Source: an uncultured Pedobacter sp. (GTDB taxonomy: Bacteria > Bacteroidota > Bacteroidia > Sphingobacteriales > Sphingobacteriaceae). From it: a stretch of 23,077 nt of DNA. The position numbers and the translations under genes are program-made. Within the stretch, counting starts at the first letter, position 1, and the number at the start of each line of letters is the position of its first letter. The notes under the pieces were generated by a model. That model made no database searches. It was not told the origin of the DNA and saw only the letters and a list, made by a program, of their open reading frames with translations. Positions 1 to 6,857 of the stretch are shown piece after piece. The stretch is taken from positions 1 to 23,077 of the forward strand of contig NZ_CAMLHF010000077.1 of the NCBI RefSeq assembly GCF_946479715.1. Reading direction: 5' to 3'.

Positions 1-47
1 GAGATCTGTGGTAGTGACTGGAGTTCAGACGTGTGCTCTTCCGATCT
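1..47 (+). other. Illumina P7/TruSeq adapter remnant (not genomic)
   Basis: Bases 14-47 match the standard Illumina TruSeq read-2 adapter exactly; they begin GTGACTGGAGTTCAGACGTG and end CTCTTCCGATCT. The first five bases (GAGAT) match the 3' end of the P7 flow-cell sequence, and the eight bases between them (CTGTGGTA, 6-13) sit where the i7 index belongs. The adapter reads into the insert, so real genomic sequence starts at base 48. This is an untrimmed contig end. The adapter sequence is established knowledge; the match is seen directly. Confidence 0.98.
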
Positions 48-586
48 AACTAAGTGTAGAATATCCTGCAAGTTTTATGCTTATCGCCTCAATGAACCCT
101 TGTCCATGTGGTTTTTATAATCACCCGGAAAAGGAATGTACTTGTGGGCCGGGCGTTGTTCAAAAATACCTGAGCAAGATATCAGGACCACTTTTAGATC
201 GTATAGACCTTCATGTGGAAGTTACGCCTGTAAACTTTAACGAACTCACCTCTGCTTTTGAAGCAGAAAAGAGTGAAAAGATAAGAGACCGGGTTATTAA
301 GGCAAGAGCGGTTCAGGACGCCCGATTTTCCGCAATCAATACACTGCATTGCAATGCCCAGATGAGCCCCAATATGGTACGCAACATTTGCAAGATTAAT
401 GATGCCGGGCAAATATTGATAAAGCAGGCAATGGAAAAGCTGGGGCTATCCGCCCGGGCTTATGATCGTATCCTAAAAGTATCCAGAACTATTGCAGATC
501 TGGCAGGAAGCCAGGATATTGAATTAGAGCACCTGGCAGAAGCGATACATTACCGAAGTCTTGATCGCGACAGCTGGGCTGGTTAA
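48..586 (+). CDS. comM: ComM/YifB-family Mg-chelatase-like AAA+ ATPase, C-terminal part (5' end cut by contig end)
   Basis: This is the C-terminal third of a YifB/ComM-type ATPase. ComM in competent bacteria is a hexameric helicase that promotes branch migration during transformation; in other bacteria the role of the family is less clear. The visible part has the family's cysteine cluster (NPCPCG, then CTCG), followed by SGPLLDRIDLHVEV, which carries the arginine-finger/sensor region of the AAA+ module, and then the C-terminal Mg_chelatase_C helical domain (GLSARAYDRILKVSRTIADL). The frame is open to base 48, reading LSVEYPASF before the first internal Met at 77. That is normal family sequence, so 77 is not the start. 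Walker A and B lie in the missing 5' part. The break is an assembly edge beside adapter sequence, not a biological truncation. The stop codon shares TTAA with the convergent gene at 583-846. Confidence 0.93.
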
Positions 587-846
587 TCTAGGTCATCTTC
601 CAGATCTTCTTCATCTTCCTCTTCAGGAACGTAAGCCATGATTTCTCTGCCGATGTTGTTGATTTCTTCATCTATTTCAAAAACAGGAATAGCTGTTTCC
701 GGATCAAGTTTTAACCACTGTAAATCGGTGTCTTTTTGTATGTGAGCATATTCTTTGCCGTTTTTAAAGATCACATAAGTATCATTTCCCTCTGGAAATA
801 CGGCATAATCTACATCTCCAATGCTAATGTCGAAGGGCTGTTGCAT
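583..846 (-). CDS. Small acidic conserved hypothetical protein
   Basis: This 87-residue protein has no signal peptide or membrane segment and is probably cytoplasmic. The first 60 residues look like a small alternating beta fold (DVDYAVFPEGNDTYVIFKNGKEYAHI), and the last 15 or so are almost entirely Glu and Asp. I recognise no named domain. It resembles short conserved hypotheticals seen in Bacteroidota, but I cannot name a function. It is the last gene of the minus-strand operon that begins at 3337 and follows the COG3014-like gene by 32 bases with no visible promoter. Its stop codon overlaps that of comM on the other strand through the shared TTAA at 583-586. Confidence 0.8.
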   Translation of the reverse strand: MQQPFDISIGDVDYAVFPEGNDTYVIFKNGKEYAHIQKDTDLQWLKLDPETAIPVFEIDEEINNIGREIMAYVPEEEDEEDLEDDLD

Positions 847-878
847 AGTTTTATTTTTTTTTATTCCCGGATGTACTA

Positions 879-2312
879 TTAACGCAGGGTTGAGTAATTA
901 TAAAACTGCATTTTTCCGGTTCCGGTTATGTTAATTGTTTTTGTTTCATTATTGCCATTAGCCCCTTTTAAATCAACCGTAATGGCATTATCTCCTTTCT
1001 TCAAAGGGATTCTTGCATAACGGATCTGGCTAGGCAAGGTTTGCCAGTTTCGGGTATCTGCTTTCTCCGAAAGCAAACTATACAACTGCATTCCAAAACC
1101 CAATCCCTCAAGTAAAGTATTGTCTTTACCGTCTTTTCCGTTTCCTTTAGCGCTAGCTTTAAGTACATATTCTGCACTTTTCTTTACCGCAAGACGGGTA
1201 AGTACTTTGCCCATCTCCTTTGCAAAACGTTGATCAAGCGTTTTAAACGCAAGCTCATTAATATCTTCTGCCTTTTCAAAGTTTATGGTCGACTGCCCAT
1301 CAGTAATAGTCGCGCTTGTAAAATAAGGCTGCTGAGCAACGTATTTAGGATATGTGGCCCTAAGGCTATTAACTGAGTTTAAATTAATGTCACCACTTCC
1401 ATAGGACGTATTATAGGGAATAAACAAGGTGCCTGCTACATTGGTAAACACCAAATCGCCATTAGACCCTCTGATAAGAGAAAAAATAAACTCTTCCTGT
1501 TGCTTAACAGGCGCCAATCCATTTTCCCAAAACAGAATAAGCGTTCCTCCTTCTGATAATGGCTCTGGTTGATATTTTAAATTAAATAGTTCTTCAAATC
1601 TGGTCAATTCCGACTTAAAGCCATTCGCATCCGCCATTCTAAGTACATCCAGCTGAAGCGCTTTAGGTAGGGTTGTACCATAATACGTTTTATCCGGGCT
1701 TTTCAAATAAACTTCTGTCGCATTGCGGTAAGCAATAAAAGCATTGTTAACGTCGCCATCGCTTTCATAAATAAGACCTTGAAGCATTAACGAAAATGCG
1801 TCTTTAGAATACCTGCTCTCTTTATCATTAAACTTGTCTCCTTGTTCCTGCGATTGCAAAGTAATTCTTCGGGCCTCAACTATGGCGTCTTCAGTTTTAT
1901 GCAGATACAGGTAATTAAGTGCTTTATAATAGTGGATCATAAACTTTTCAAAGTCTTCTCCTTTATAAGCCTGGGTCATAGGATTTACAAGCGTTCCCAC
2001 AACAGCGTCCATAGCACCGCCAATACCATTCTCCAATAGCTGGTCGGCCTCATTAAAGTAACGGTTGCTGTTTTCATAATCGCCAATCAAGTGGCTTGCT
2101 TTCCCTTTCTCCATTAAAAACAGCAGCTTATTCCGCGGTTTCTGAAGTAAGCGGTTCTTATCAAGCTCCTTAACTGCCTCATTGTAATTTCCAGTCGCAA
2201 TTTGTTTGTAATAACCCGCAATCTTCTCATTATAAGAGGCACAGCTAAAAAGAAAAAGCATCAATCCTAAAAGAACCGATGCCTTAAGCTTATTCTTACT
2301 ATTATTTGTCAT
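879..2312 (-). CDS. COG3014-like lipoprotein with TPR-like repeats
   Basis: The 477-residue product has a lysine-containing N-terminus, a hydrophobic stretch and a lipobox ending in Cys24 (LMLFLFSCAS), so it should be exported, lipidated and anchored on the periplasmic side of a membrane. Residues of about 30-230 are helical and TPR-like (for example YYKQIATGNYNEAVKEL and GDYENSNRYFNEA), and the last 60 or so residues are beta-rich. The sequence and its place directly after an LpoB-like gene fit COG3014, a family of unknown biochemical role often found beside lpoB-type genes. That neighbour link is from memory of gene order in other bacteria. It starts 29 bases after the LpoB-like stop codon, so the two are probably co-transcribed. 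A role as an accessory to peptidoglycan synthesis is inference from context only. Confidence 0.85.
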   Translation of the reverse strand: MTNNSKNKLKASVLLGLMLFLFSCASYNEKIAGYYKQIATGNYNEAVKELDKNRLLQKPRNKLLFLMEKGKASHLIGDYENSNRYFNEADQLLENGIGGAMDAVVGTLVNPMTQAYKGEDFEKFMIHYYKALNYLYLHKTEDAIVEARRITLQSQEQGDKFNDKESRYSKDAFSLMLQGLIYESDGDVNNAFIAYRNATEVYLKSPDKTYYGTTLPKALQLDVLRMADANGFKSELTRFEELFNLKYQPEPLSEGGTLILFWENGLAPVKQQEEFIFSLIRGSNGDLVFTNVAGTLFIPYNTSYGSGDINLNSVNSLRATYPKYVAQQPYFTSATITDGQSTINFEKAEDINELAFKTLDQRFAKEMGKVLTRLAVKKSAEYVLKASAKGNGKDGKDNTLLEGLGFGMQLYSLLSEKADTRNWQTLPSQIRYARIPLKKGDNAITVDLKGANGNNETKTINITGTGKMQFYNYSTLR

Positions 2313-2341
2313 ACTGTTATTTTAGCCGGATCAGAATCCTG

Positions 2342-2935
2342 CTAGTTCTTAACGTATTTAGCAATTTTCTTGTCGCCTATCCATACAACCTCATTGGTTT
2401 GTATGTCTGTAAGCTCCAGGTTTACCTGATAATAAACTACTTTTTTGCGTTTATGAGAATCAACTATAGAGTTGATTGAGCCTTGCAAAATATAGTCGGC
2501 TCCATTTTCCAGTCCGAATTTTTTCATGGTAGAAATAGAAGCATTGTCTTGTTGATCAGCTTTCTCTGCGCGCAGTTCTTCTCTTTTCTTGCCTCCTTGT
2601 ACCAAACGAACACGTTCGCTTTGAACAAATGCCTGTTCAACATCTTTCACAAACGTTTCTGCGTCTATATGTTCATGACTTTTGTTTTGAACAAGACCAA
2701 CAACCACTACAGGTTTTTTACCTGCTTTAGCTTCAAGATGTGTAGACAGCCATTTGGCTCCCAAAACACTTTGGGTCATTTCCTGAGCAACCATTCTCGA
2801 ATCTGTATTGTTCCAGTTTCCGCTAACATCAACAGTATCTGTAGTGTTAATTCTTGTTACTTGTCTGGAGCATGAAGAGATCATTATACCAGAAACTGCA
2901 ATGGCAGCAAGGGTTAATATTTTTTTAAACTGCAT
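2342..2935 (-). CDS. LpoB-like penicillin-binding protein activator lipoprotein
   Basis: The 197-residue product has a signal peptide with a lipobox ending in Cys22 (GIMISSCSRQ). The mature part begins with an LpoB-like signature: GNWNNTDSRMVAQEM, then W62LSTH, then VVVVGLVQNKSHEHID. It ends with an alternating beta region, YYQVNLELTDIQTNEVVWIG. In Enterobacteria LpoB is an outer-membrane lipoprotein that reaches through the peptidoglycan and stimulates PBP1b; I infer a similar role here. The E. coli protein has a long disordered Pro-rich linker after the lipid anchor; here the folded domain follows the anchor within about 15 residues, so its reach would be much shorter. It is the second gene of the operon starting at 3337. 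I leave the gene symbol empty because orthology to lpoB is not proven. Confidence 0.85.
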   Translation of the reverse strand: MQFKKILTLAAIAVSGIMISSCSRQVTRINTTDTVDVSGNWNNTDSRMVAQEMTQSVLGAKWLSTHLEAKAGKKPVVVVGLVQNKSHEHIDAETFVKDVEQAFVQSERVRLVQGGKKREELRAEKADQQDNASISTMKKFGLENGADYILQGSINSIVDSHKRKKVVYYQVNLELTDIQTNEVVWIGDKKIAKYVKN

Positions 2936-2974
2936 TTTATTAAATATGATTTTATGTAAATGTTGTGTTTTTAC

Positions 2975-3337
2975 TTACCAGCCCCAGCCTGTTCCGTAAT
3001 AACCCCAATAGTTATTGTAGCGACGACCCCATCCGAAATTTAAAGACGGGTAGTAATAAGAGTTCCCATAATAGGGATAGCTGTATAAGCTGCTTTCGTA
3101 ATTACGCTCACGACGAAGTTTACGACGTTCCTCTCTTGCTTCATACCAATCGTATGCTTTATAGGTGTTTTGAACAGTAGTTCCCTGATCTCGGGTTAAA
3201 GAGTCGGACATGTTCATGTATTTAGCCCTTGCCGCTTCGTATCTCGGGTTTTGATCCTGAACCAAGCTGGCTTGCTGTCCATAGCTATATGTAACTCCGG
3301 CCATTAAGCCTGCAATAATCATCAAAGTCCTTTTCAT
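2975..3337 (-). CDS. Small secreted Tyr/Gly/Trp-rich protein, unknown function
   Basis: The 120-residue product has a signal peptide (residues 1 to about 20, ending YSYG before QQ), a charged helical middle (RYEAARAKYMNMSDSLTRD, then EAREERRKLRRERN) and a low-complexity tail of about 40 residues rich in Tyr, Gly, Trp and Asn, ending GYYGTGWGW. I recognise no domain. It is the first gene of the operon containing the LpoB-like and COG3014-like lipoproteins and is preceded by a perfect TAnnTTTG element 22 bases before the ATG. Co-transcription suggests an envelope role. The aromatic tail could be a cell-wall or surface contact region, but that is speculation. Confidence 0.8.
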   Translation of the reverse strand: MKRTLMIIAGLMAGVTYSYGQQASLVQDQNPRYEAARAKYMNMSDSLTRDQGTTVQNTYKAYDWYEAREERRKLRRERNYESSLYSYPYYGNSYYYPSLNFGWGRRYNNYWGYYGTGWGW

Positions 3338-3359
3338 AATATAAAGGTTTAACTAAAAG

Positions 3360-3367
3360 CAAAATTA
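3360..3367 (-). promoter_or_regulatory. Candidate -7 promoter element of the LpoB-like operon
   Basis: On the minus strand these bases read TAATTTTG, a perfect match to the Bacteroidota -7 consensus TAnnTTTG. It ends 22 bases before the start codon at 3337, giving a predicted leader of under 20 bases. I do not see a good TTTG or TTG element at the expected -33 distance. Confidence 0.55.
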
Positions 3368-3433
3368 CTTAATATTTTTCTTGATTTGTTTATAGATTTA
3401 CAATCCAAATGTCAATAATCGAGTTAAAAAATG

Positions 3434-4021
3434 TTAAATCTTAAGGCGCTTTAATTGTTCAATAAATTGAATGAATTTTGAACTTGAATAGTTGGCTGCC
3501 CCAGACTCGTTATAAGATAGCCGGCCTTGCTTATCAAAAACAATTGTTGTCGGTAATGCTCCTTTAAAAAGATTTTCAGGAATATTGCTTGCTACGGAAT
3601 AAACCGGCATTTGATAGCTTCTGTTATCCATATACTTCTGCGCTTTAGCTAAGTCGCTGTCTGCATCTACCATTATAAACACTACATCCTTATCATTCTT
3701 GTATTGCTCATAAAGCTTGTTGATAGATGGCATTTCCGCCAGGCATGGAGGGCACCAGGTAGCCCAGAAATTAATAAAAATTACCTTGCCCTTTAATGAG
3801 CCGAGGTCTGTAACCTTTCCGCTCTTGTCTTCGAATTTAATTCCCGACAAATCTGCCGGAGGTGTTCCCTTTGCTATTGGTTCTGTTTTAGGTTTAAATA
3901 AACCGATTTCCATTAAGCCCTGCATTAAAAATGCTTTAGCCGAAGGAACAAATAAAATCACCAGAAACAATGCTATAAAGACCGCATTAACAATATTTTT
4001 CTTCGTCATCATCTCTTTCAT
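3434..4021 (-). CDS. TlpA/ResA-like membrane-anchored thiol-disulfide oxidoreductase
   Basis: The 195-residue product has one N-terminal transmembrane helix or uncleaved signal (about residues 9-35), then a periplasmic AhpC/TSA-like thioredoxin fold. The active site is WCPPC (residues 89-93) in the context FINFWATWCPPCLAEMPSI, and the cis-proline loop is GALPTT (Pro157). TlpA/ResA proteins reduce disulfides in exported proteins, classically apocytochrome c, but the substrate cannot be told here and no cytochrome genes are nearby. A perfect TAACTTTG element lies 7 bases before the first ATG, so Met1 would be leaderless; Met4 or Met5 would leave a leader of about ten bases and are credible alternative starts. 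It lies downstream of the barrel/anti-sigma gene but appears to have its own promoter. Confidence 0.9.
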   Translation of the reverse strand: MKEMMTKKNIVNAVFIALFLVILFVPSAKAFLMQGLMEIGLFKPKTEPIAKGTPPADLSGIKFEDKSGKVTDLGSLKGKVIFINFWATWCPPCLAEMPSINKLYEQYKNDKDVVFIMVDADSDLAKAQKYMDNRSYQMPVYSVASNIPENLFKGALPTTIVFDKQGRLSYNESGAANYSSSKFIQFIEQLKRLKI

Positions 4022-4028
4022 AGCCAGG

Positions 4029-4036
4029 CAAAGTTA
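4029..4036 (-). promoter_or_regulatory. Candidate -7 promoter element of the TlpA-like gene
   Basis: On the minus strand these bases read TAACTTTG (TAnnTTTG). It sits in the 33-base gap after the barrel/anti-sigma gene and ends 7 bases before the annotated ATG at 4021. About 21 bases further upstream is a TTT run in place of a canonical -33 TTG. Confidence 0.55.
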
Positions 4037-4054
4037 CGCCTTTAAAAATAAACG

Positions 4055-5302
4055 CTAAAAATCCAGCTTAAGCCTTACGCCTGTGCCTATTAATCGCAGA
4101 TTCTCTTTAGAAACCTCCTTCATTGGAACCTTCATAAAAGGCTCTATTGATACCGCTTTATTTTTAGATATCTTTTGTTTGTACCCAAATGAAAAATTAT
4201 AGAACCCTATATATTTTCCATCTTTAATTTCAGATTCTGGTGCGGGTTCTACGACCCTTTCATTTACAGCAAATGTCTTTAGCTCAGCCAGTCCATCACC
4301 ACCAGAACTTACAGCACGCTCTACCAGTTTTTCCTGGATATAACTGTTGCTCTGTTTCTGATTAATTACGGCAAATGCAGATACTCCAACATTGGCATAC
4401 AGGTTTTTACTTAAACGGTACTTCAGTTCAAGCGGAATATCTATGCCGGTAACCTTAGCCTCTATTGATTCTAAATTTTTACTTTCGCCAGCAATAGCGG
4501 TACTTACAGGAGCAGGCAGACTTCTGGAGGCTGCCATTTCGCTATATGATACGCCGGAGTTTAAGGAGATTTTGTCTGATAAAGCATATCCCATACTTAC
4601 CCCATAACCCATGTTGAGTTTTTTCGTATTTCCAAATGATGGTGAAACAACAAGTCCCATTTCCCATTTGTCTTCTTTTCGGGGAGCCGATGATTTTGCC
4701 AGCGCTTCTCCCTGATTCTTTTTGGTTTCATTGTTTAGAAACTCCTGAAAAACAGTAGTCTTATTTTCTACAGTTACCGGTTTGGCTTCTGTTTTGACAA
4801 TATCTGGCTTAGTATCTGGAACACGAACCAAGGGCACAACAGGATTTGATTTTTCAGCAATTGTTTCCGTAGAAATGCCCGAAACGACATTTACAGGTTC
4901 CTGAGTAGCGGCATAAACAGGTACATTCTTGTTTTCTCTTACCGCAGCTAATTGCTCATGTTCTGTAACTGCTATTGGCAAGTCTGCTTCTTTTGCAACC
5001 TTCTCCTCAGTTTTTGCAGAAGGAGCAGGTATTTCCTTTTGTTTATGTTGTACATTTTGTACAGGCAATACATCTGTTGTTTTGTTGGTGAAGAACAAAA
5101 TTGCTGCACCAGCGATAAGTATTACTGCCGCCGCGCTGCTTAAGCGCCACAACCATAATACTTTTGCATTCCTTTTCCCTTCAATTTGATTGAAGTTTTC
5201 CCATGAGCCCGGAACATACTCCTCCTCATGCCCTGTCAGACTTTCCTTTATATGAGCTATTAACTCATCTTCAGATCCTTTCATATGTTCAATTGGTTGC
5301 AT
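4055..5302 (-). CDS. Dual-membrane anti-sigma-like protein with C-terminal outer-membrane beta-barrel
   Basis: The 415-residue protein has four parts. Residues 1-45 are charged and cytoplasmic and carry a short motif typical of Bacteroidota ECF-associated anti-sigma regions (DELIAHIKESL, then EEEYVPGSWENF). Residues of about 50-71 form one transmembrane helix (LWLWRLSSAAAVILIAGAAI). Residues of about 75-215 are a Pro/Lys/Glu/Val-rich, probably disordered periplasmic linker. Residues of about 216-415 are an OmpA/PorT-like barrel with alternating strands (MGYGVSMGYALSDKISLNSG) and a terminal Phe (GVRLKLDF). Met1 overlaps the sigma gene by 14 bases; Met7 (5284) leaves a 4-base gap and is equally plausible. 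The architecture predicts one chain anchored in both membranes that senses the outer membrane and holds the cognate sigma factor. Domain order is read from the sequence; the signalling role is inference. Confidence 0.85.
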   Translation of the reverse strand: MQPIEHMKGSEDELIAHIKESLTGHEEEYVPGSWENFNQIEGKRNAKVLWLWRLSSAAAVILIAGAAILFFTNKTTDVLPVQNVQHKQKEIPAPSAKTEEKVAKEADLPIAVTEHEQLAAVRENKNVPVYAATQEPVNVVSGISTETIAEKSNPVVPLVRVPDTKPDIVKTEAKPVTVENKTTVFQEFLNNETKKNQGEALAKSSAPRKEDKWEMGLVVSPSFGNTKKLNMGYGVSMGYALSDKISLNSGVSYSEMAASRSLPAPVSTAIAGESKNLESIEAKVTGIDIPLELKYRLSKNLYANVGVSAFAVINQKQSNSYIQEKLVERAVSSGGDGLAELKTFAVNERVVEPAPESEIKDGKYIGFYNFSFGYKQKISKNKAVSIEPFMKVPMKEVSKENLRLIGTGVRLKLDF

Positions 5303-5858
5303 ATGAATTAATTAATGTTTTAGAATACAGGTCCCTCAACTTATTCTTGGCTCGTGTAAGGTATACCCTGCTTGAGCTCTCTGGAATGTTCAACATTTTC
5401 GATATCTCATCGTGCGAAAAACCTTCAATTTCATACATATTAAAAATAAGCCGGTGTGTTTCCGGCAATTGATTAAGCAGCTTTAAAATGTCTTGCACAT
5501 TTAATTGCGACACGGCATTGACTTGTGTAAGCGGTTGCTGATCCTCACTAATATCATCAACATATAAGTATGTCCTTTTTGTTCTTAAAAAATCTATTGC
5601 TGTTCTTGATGAAATTCTTGCTATCCAGCCCTTAAAGGCCTTTTGTAATTCGGTGTTATCTTTTGGAAAACTAAATTGCGTTATTCCTTTAAAAATTTTT
5701 ATAAAACTATCATTTACAAGCTCTTCCGAGTCATTTCTATCGTTAACATAACGCAAAACAACGCCCATTAAATAGCCATAGAATGATTTATAGATCATTT
5801 CTTTACTCTTGTTGTCATTCTTCAAACACCCCGCTATAATATCCTCAAGCCCGAGCAT
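5289..5858 (-). CDS. ECF-type RNA polymerase sigma factor
   Basis: The 189-residue product has sigma region 2 at about residues 20-95 (VVLRYVNDRNDSEELVNDSF, then FKGWIARISSRTAIDFLR, which is the -10 recognition helix) and region 4 at about residues 125-178 (LNQLPETHRLIFNMYEIEGF, then HDEISKMLNIPESSSRVYLT, a helix-turn-helix for the -35 element). The length is normal for the family and there is no region 3. The following gene is an anti-sigma-like membrane protein that overlaps it or nearly touches it, the usual arrangement for a sigma and its regulator. A near-match TTAGTTTG lies upstream but is too weak to call a promoter. Its regulon, likely including its own operon, cannot be seen from here. 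Confidence 0.93.
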   Translation of the reverse strand: MLGLEDIIAGCLKNDNKSKEMIYKSFYGYLMGVVLRYVNDRNDSEELVNDSFIKIFKGITQFSFPKDNTELQKAFKGWIARISSRTAIDFLRTKRTYLYVDDISEDQQPLTQVNAVSQLNVQDILKLLNQLPETHRLIFNMYEIEGFSHDEISKMLNIPESSSRVYLTRAKNKLRDLYSKTLINSYATN

Positions 5859-5932
5859 TCTTCTTCAGCACAATTAAGAATTCTTCTTATAATCATATCA
5901 TATAGCGTACAGCAAACTAAATAAGTTTAATT

Positions 5933-5961
5933 TAAGCCGACTTAAATTGCAGGCCGGCTTA
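5933..5961 (-). terminator. Possible weak terminator after the DUF4397 gene
   Basis: A 7-base inverted repeat (TAAGCCG at 5933-5939 and CGGCTTA at 5955-5961) with a 15-base loop lies 13 bases after the stop codon at 5975. On the minus strand it is followed by an A/T-rich stretch rather than a clean T-tract. The stem is short and the loop long, so this is a tentative call. Confidence 0.35.
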
Positions 5962-5974
5962 TTAAATCTTATTG

Positions 5975-6679
5975 TTAGTGAGTAAAAATAGCTGCTCCAA
6001 CCTTCATCTCTTCTGTTGTTGCGGCCTTAAGTCCTTTTACCCAAATGGTATAAACTTTTCCGTTCTCAATTTTTTGATCAACCAACGTTGCTACATCAGC
6101 ACCGGCAGCGTCTTTAACTTTGAATGATACTTTATCACCAGCATCAACACTTTCAAAGTTACTATATTCTTTAAATAGTTTATTAGTAGCTACAGGCACA
6201 TCCTTTCCAACTATTGATAAACTTAATGCAGGAGCGTCAGGGCTAAGGTTTATGAAACGAAGTTTCGCTTTACCGGCACCTGGCATGGTAACAGAATCTT
6301 TAACCAACAGGAACTTTACTTTATCAAATGAATCGATAATGAAAAGTGAATATGCCTTTTGATCAGCAAGCTTTAATTTTTCCGTTAAAACGCTGGTAGA
6401 AGATCCTTTCTTGGTGATTTTTACATCTCTCTCTCCCGAATAAATTTGCTTATAATCAATTCTGTTGGTGTAAGCAAAATCATCGTTGTTTACCTTGGTA
6501 TCTCCAATATAAAAATCTAATTTTTCAGTAGTTGGAGAAGCATGGATAACGTCCATAGCAGATATCGGTTGTGGTGTATAGTCAATCTTATCCTTTGAAC
6601 AAGACACCAATACTGCTGAAATGGTAACCGCAGCAATAAGTGTTTTCGATATCGCTTTAAATTTGTTTGAAATTTCCAT
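5975..6679 (-). CDS. DUF4397-domain lipoprotein
   Basis: The 234-residue product has a signal peptide and lipobox ending in Cys27 (ISAVLVSCSKD), so it should be a lipoprotein. The mature part shows two related beta-rich segments typical of DUF4397. One begins MDVIHASPTTEKLDFYIGD at about residue 43; the other begins AKLRFINLSPDAPALSLSIV at about residue 137. Each has the Asn/His-x-Ser-Pro turn followed by a short strand pair. The function of the family is unknown; members are cell-surface or periplasmic and common in Bacteroidota and Firmicutes. It appears to be a single-gene unit, separated from the sigma gene by 116 bases and from htpG by that gene's terminator. A near-palindrome at 6729-6744 lies upstream of its start. 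Confidence 0.87.
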   Translation of the reverse strand: MEISNKFKAISKTLIAAVTISAVLVSCSKDKIDYTPQPISAMDVIHASPTTEKLDFYIGDTKVNNDDFAYTNRIDYKQIYSGERDVKITKKGSSTSVLTEKLKLADQKAYSLFIIDSFDKVKFLLVKDSVTMPGAGKAKLRFINLSPDAPALSLSIVGKDVPVATNKLFKEYSNFESVDAGDKVSFKVKDAAGADVATLVDQKIENGKVYTIWVKGLKAATTEEMKVGAAIFTH

Positions 6680-6728
6680 AATGTACTATCTTTTTAAGGG
6701 TTGTTTTTTACGATTAATAAAATAAATG

Positions 6729-6744
6729 GTTAATGGCCACTAAC
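6729..6744. promoter_or_regulatory. Near-palindrome upstream of the DUF4397 gene, possible operator
   Basis: GTTAATGGCCACTAAC is a 16-base dyad: TGGCCA at the centre and GTTA/TAAC at the ends, with one mismatched pair. It lies 50-65 bases upstream of the start codon at 6679, where a regulator could bind. No TAnnTTTG element is visible in this gap. Confidence 0.3.
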
Positions 6745-6789
6745 ACTTTTTTCACTAAAACGACTCTGATCGTCAAAACGCTACAACAG

Positions 6790-6832
6790 CATTAAAAATA
6801 AAAATCCCGCCATGAATTGCTCATGGCGGGAT
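6790..6832 (-). terminator. Intrinsic terminator of htpG
   Basis: A perfect 12-base inverted repeat (ATCCCGCCATGA at 6804-6815 and TCATGGCGGGAT at 6821-6832) encloses a 5-base loop. On the minus strand it lies about 25 bases after the htpG stop codon and is followed by TTTTATTTTTAAT. The GC-rich stem plus T-tract is a textbook Rho-independent terminator for htpG. Confidence 0.93.
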
Positions 6833-6857
6833 ATAAATATGTTATAGATCTGAAAGC

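Noticed and set aside
77..586. ATG at 77 as the start of a small complete gene
   Set aside because: The frame is open upstream to base 48 and reads LSVEYPASF, which belongs to the ComM/YifB family; the gene is cut by the adapter, not short.
2483..2875. Open frame of 130 codons opposite the LpoB-like gene
   Set aside because: Cys/Phe-rich translation typical of an antisense shadow; the minus-strand frame has a lipobox and family motifs.
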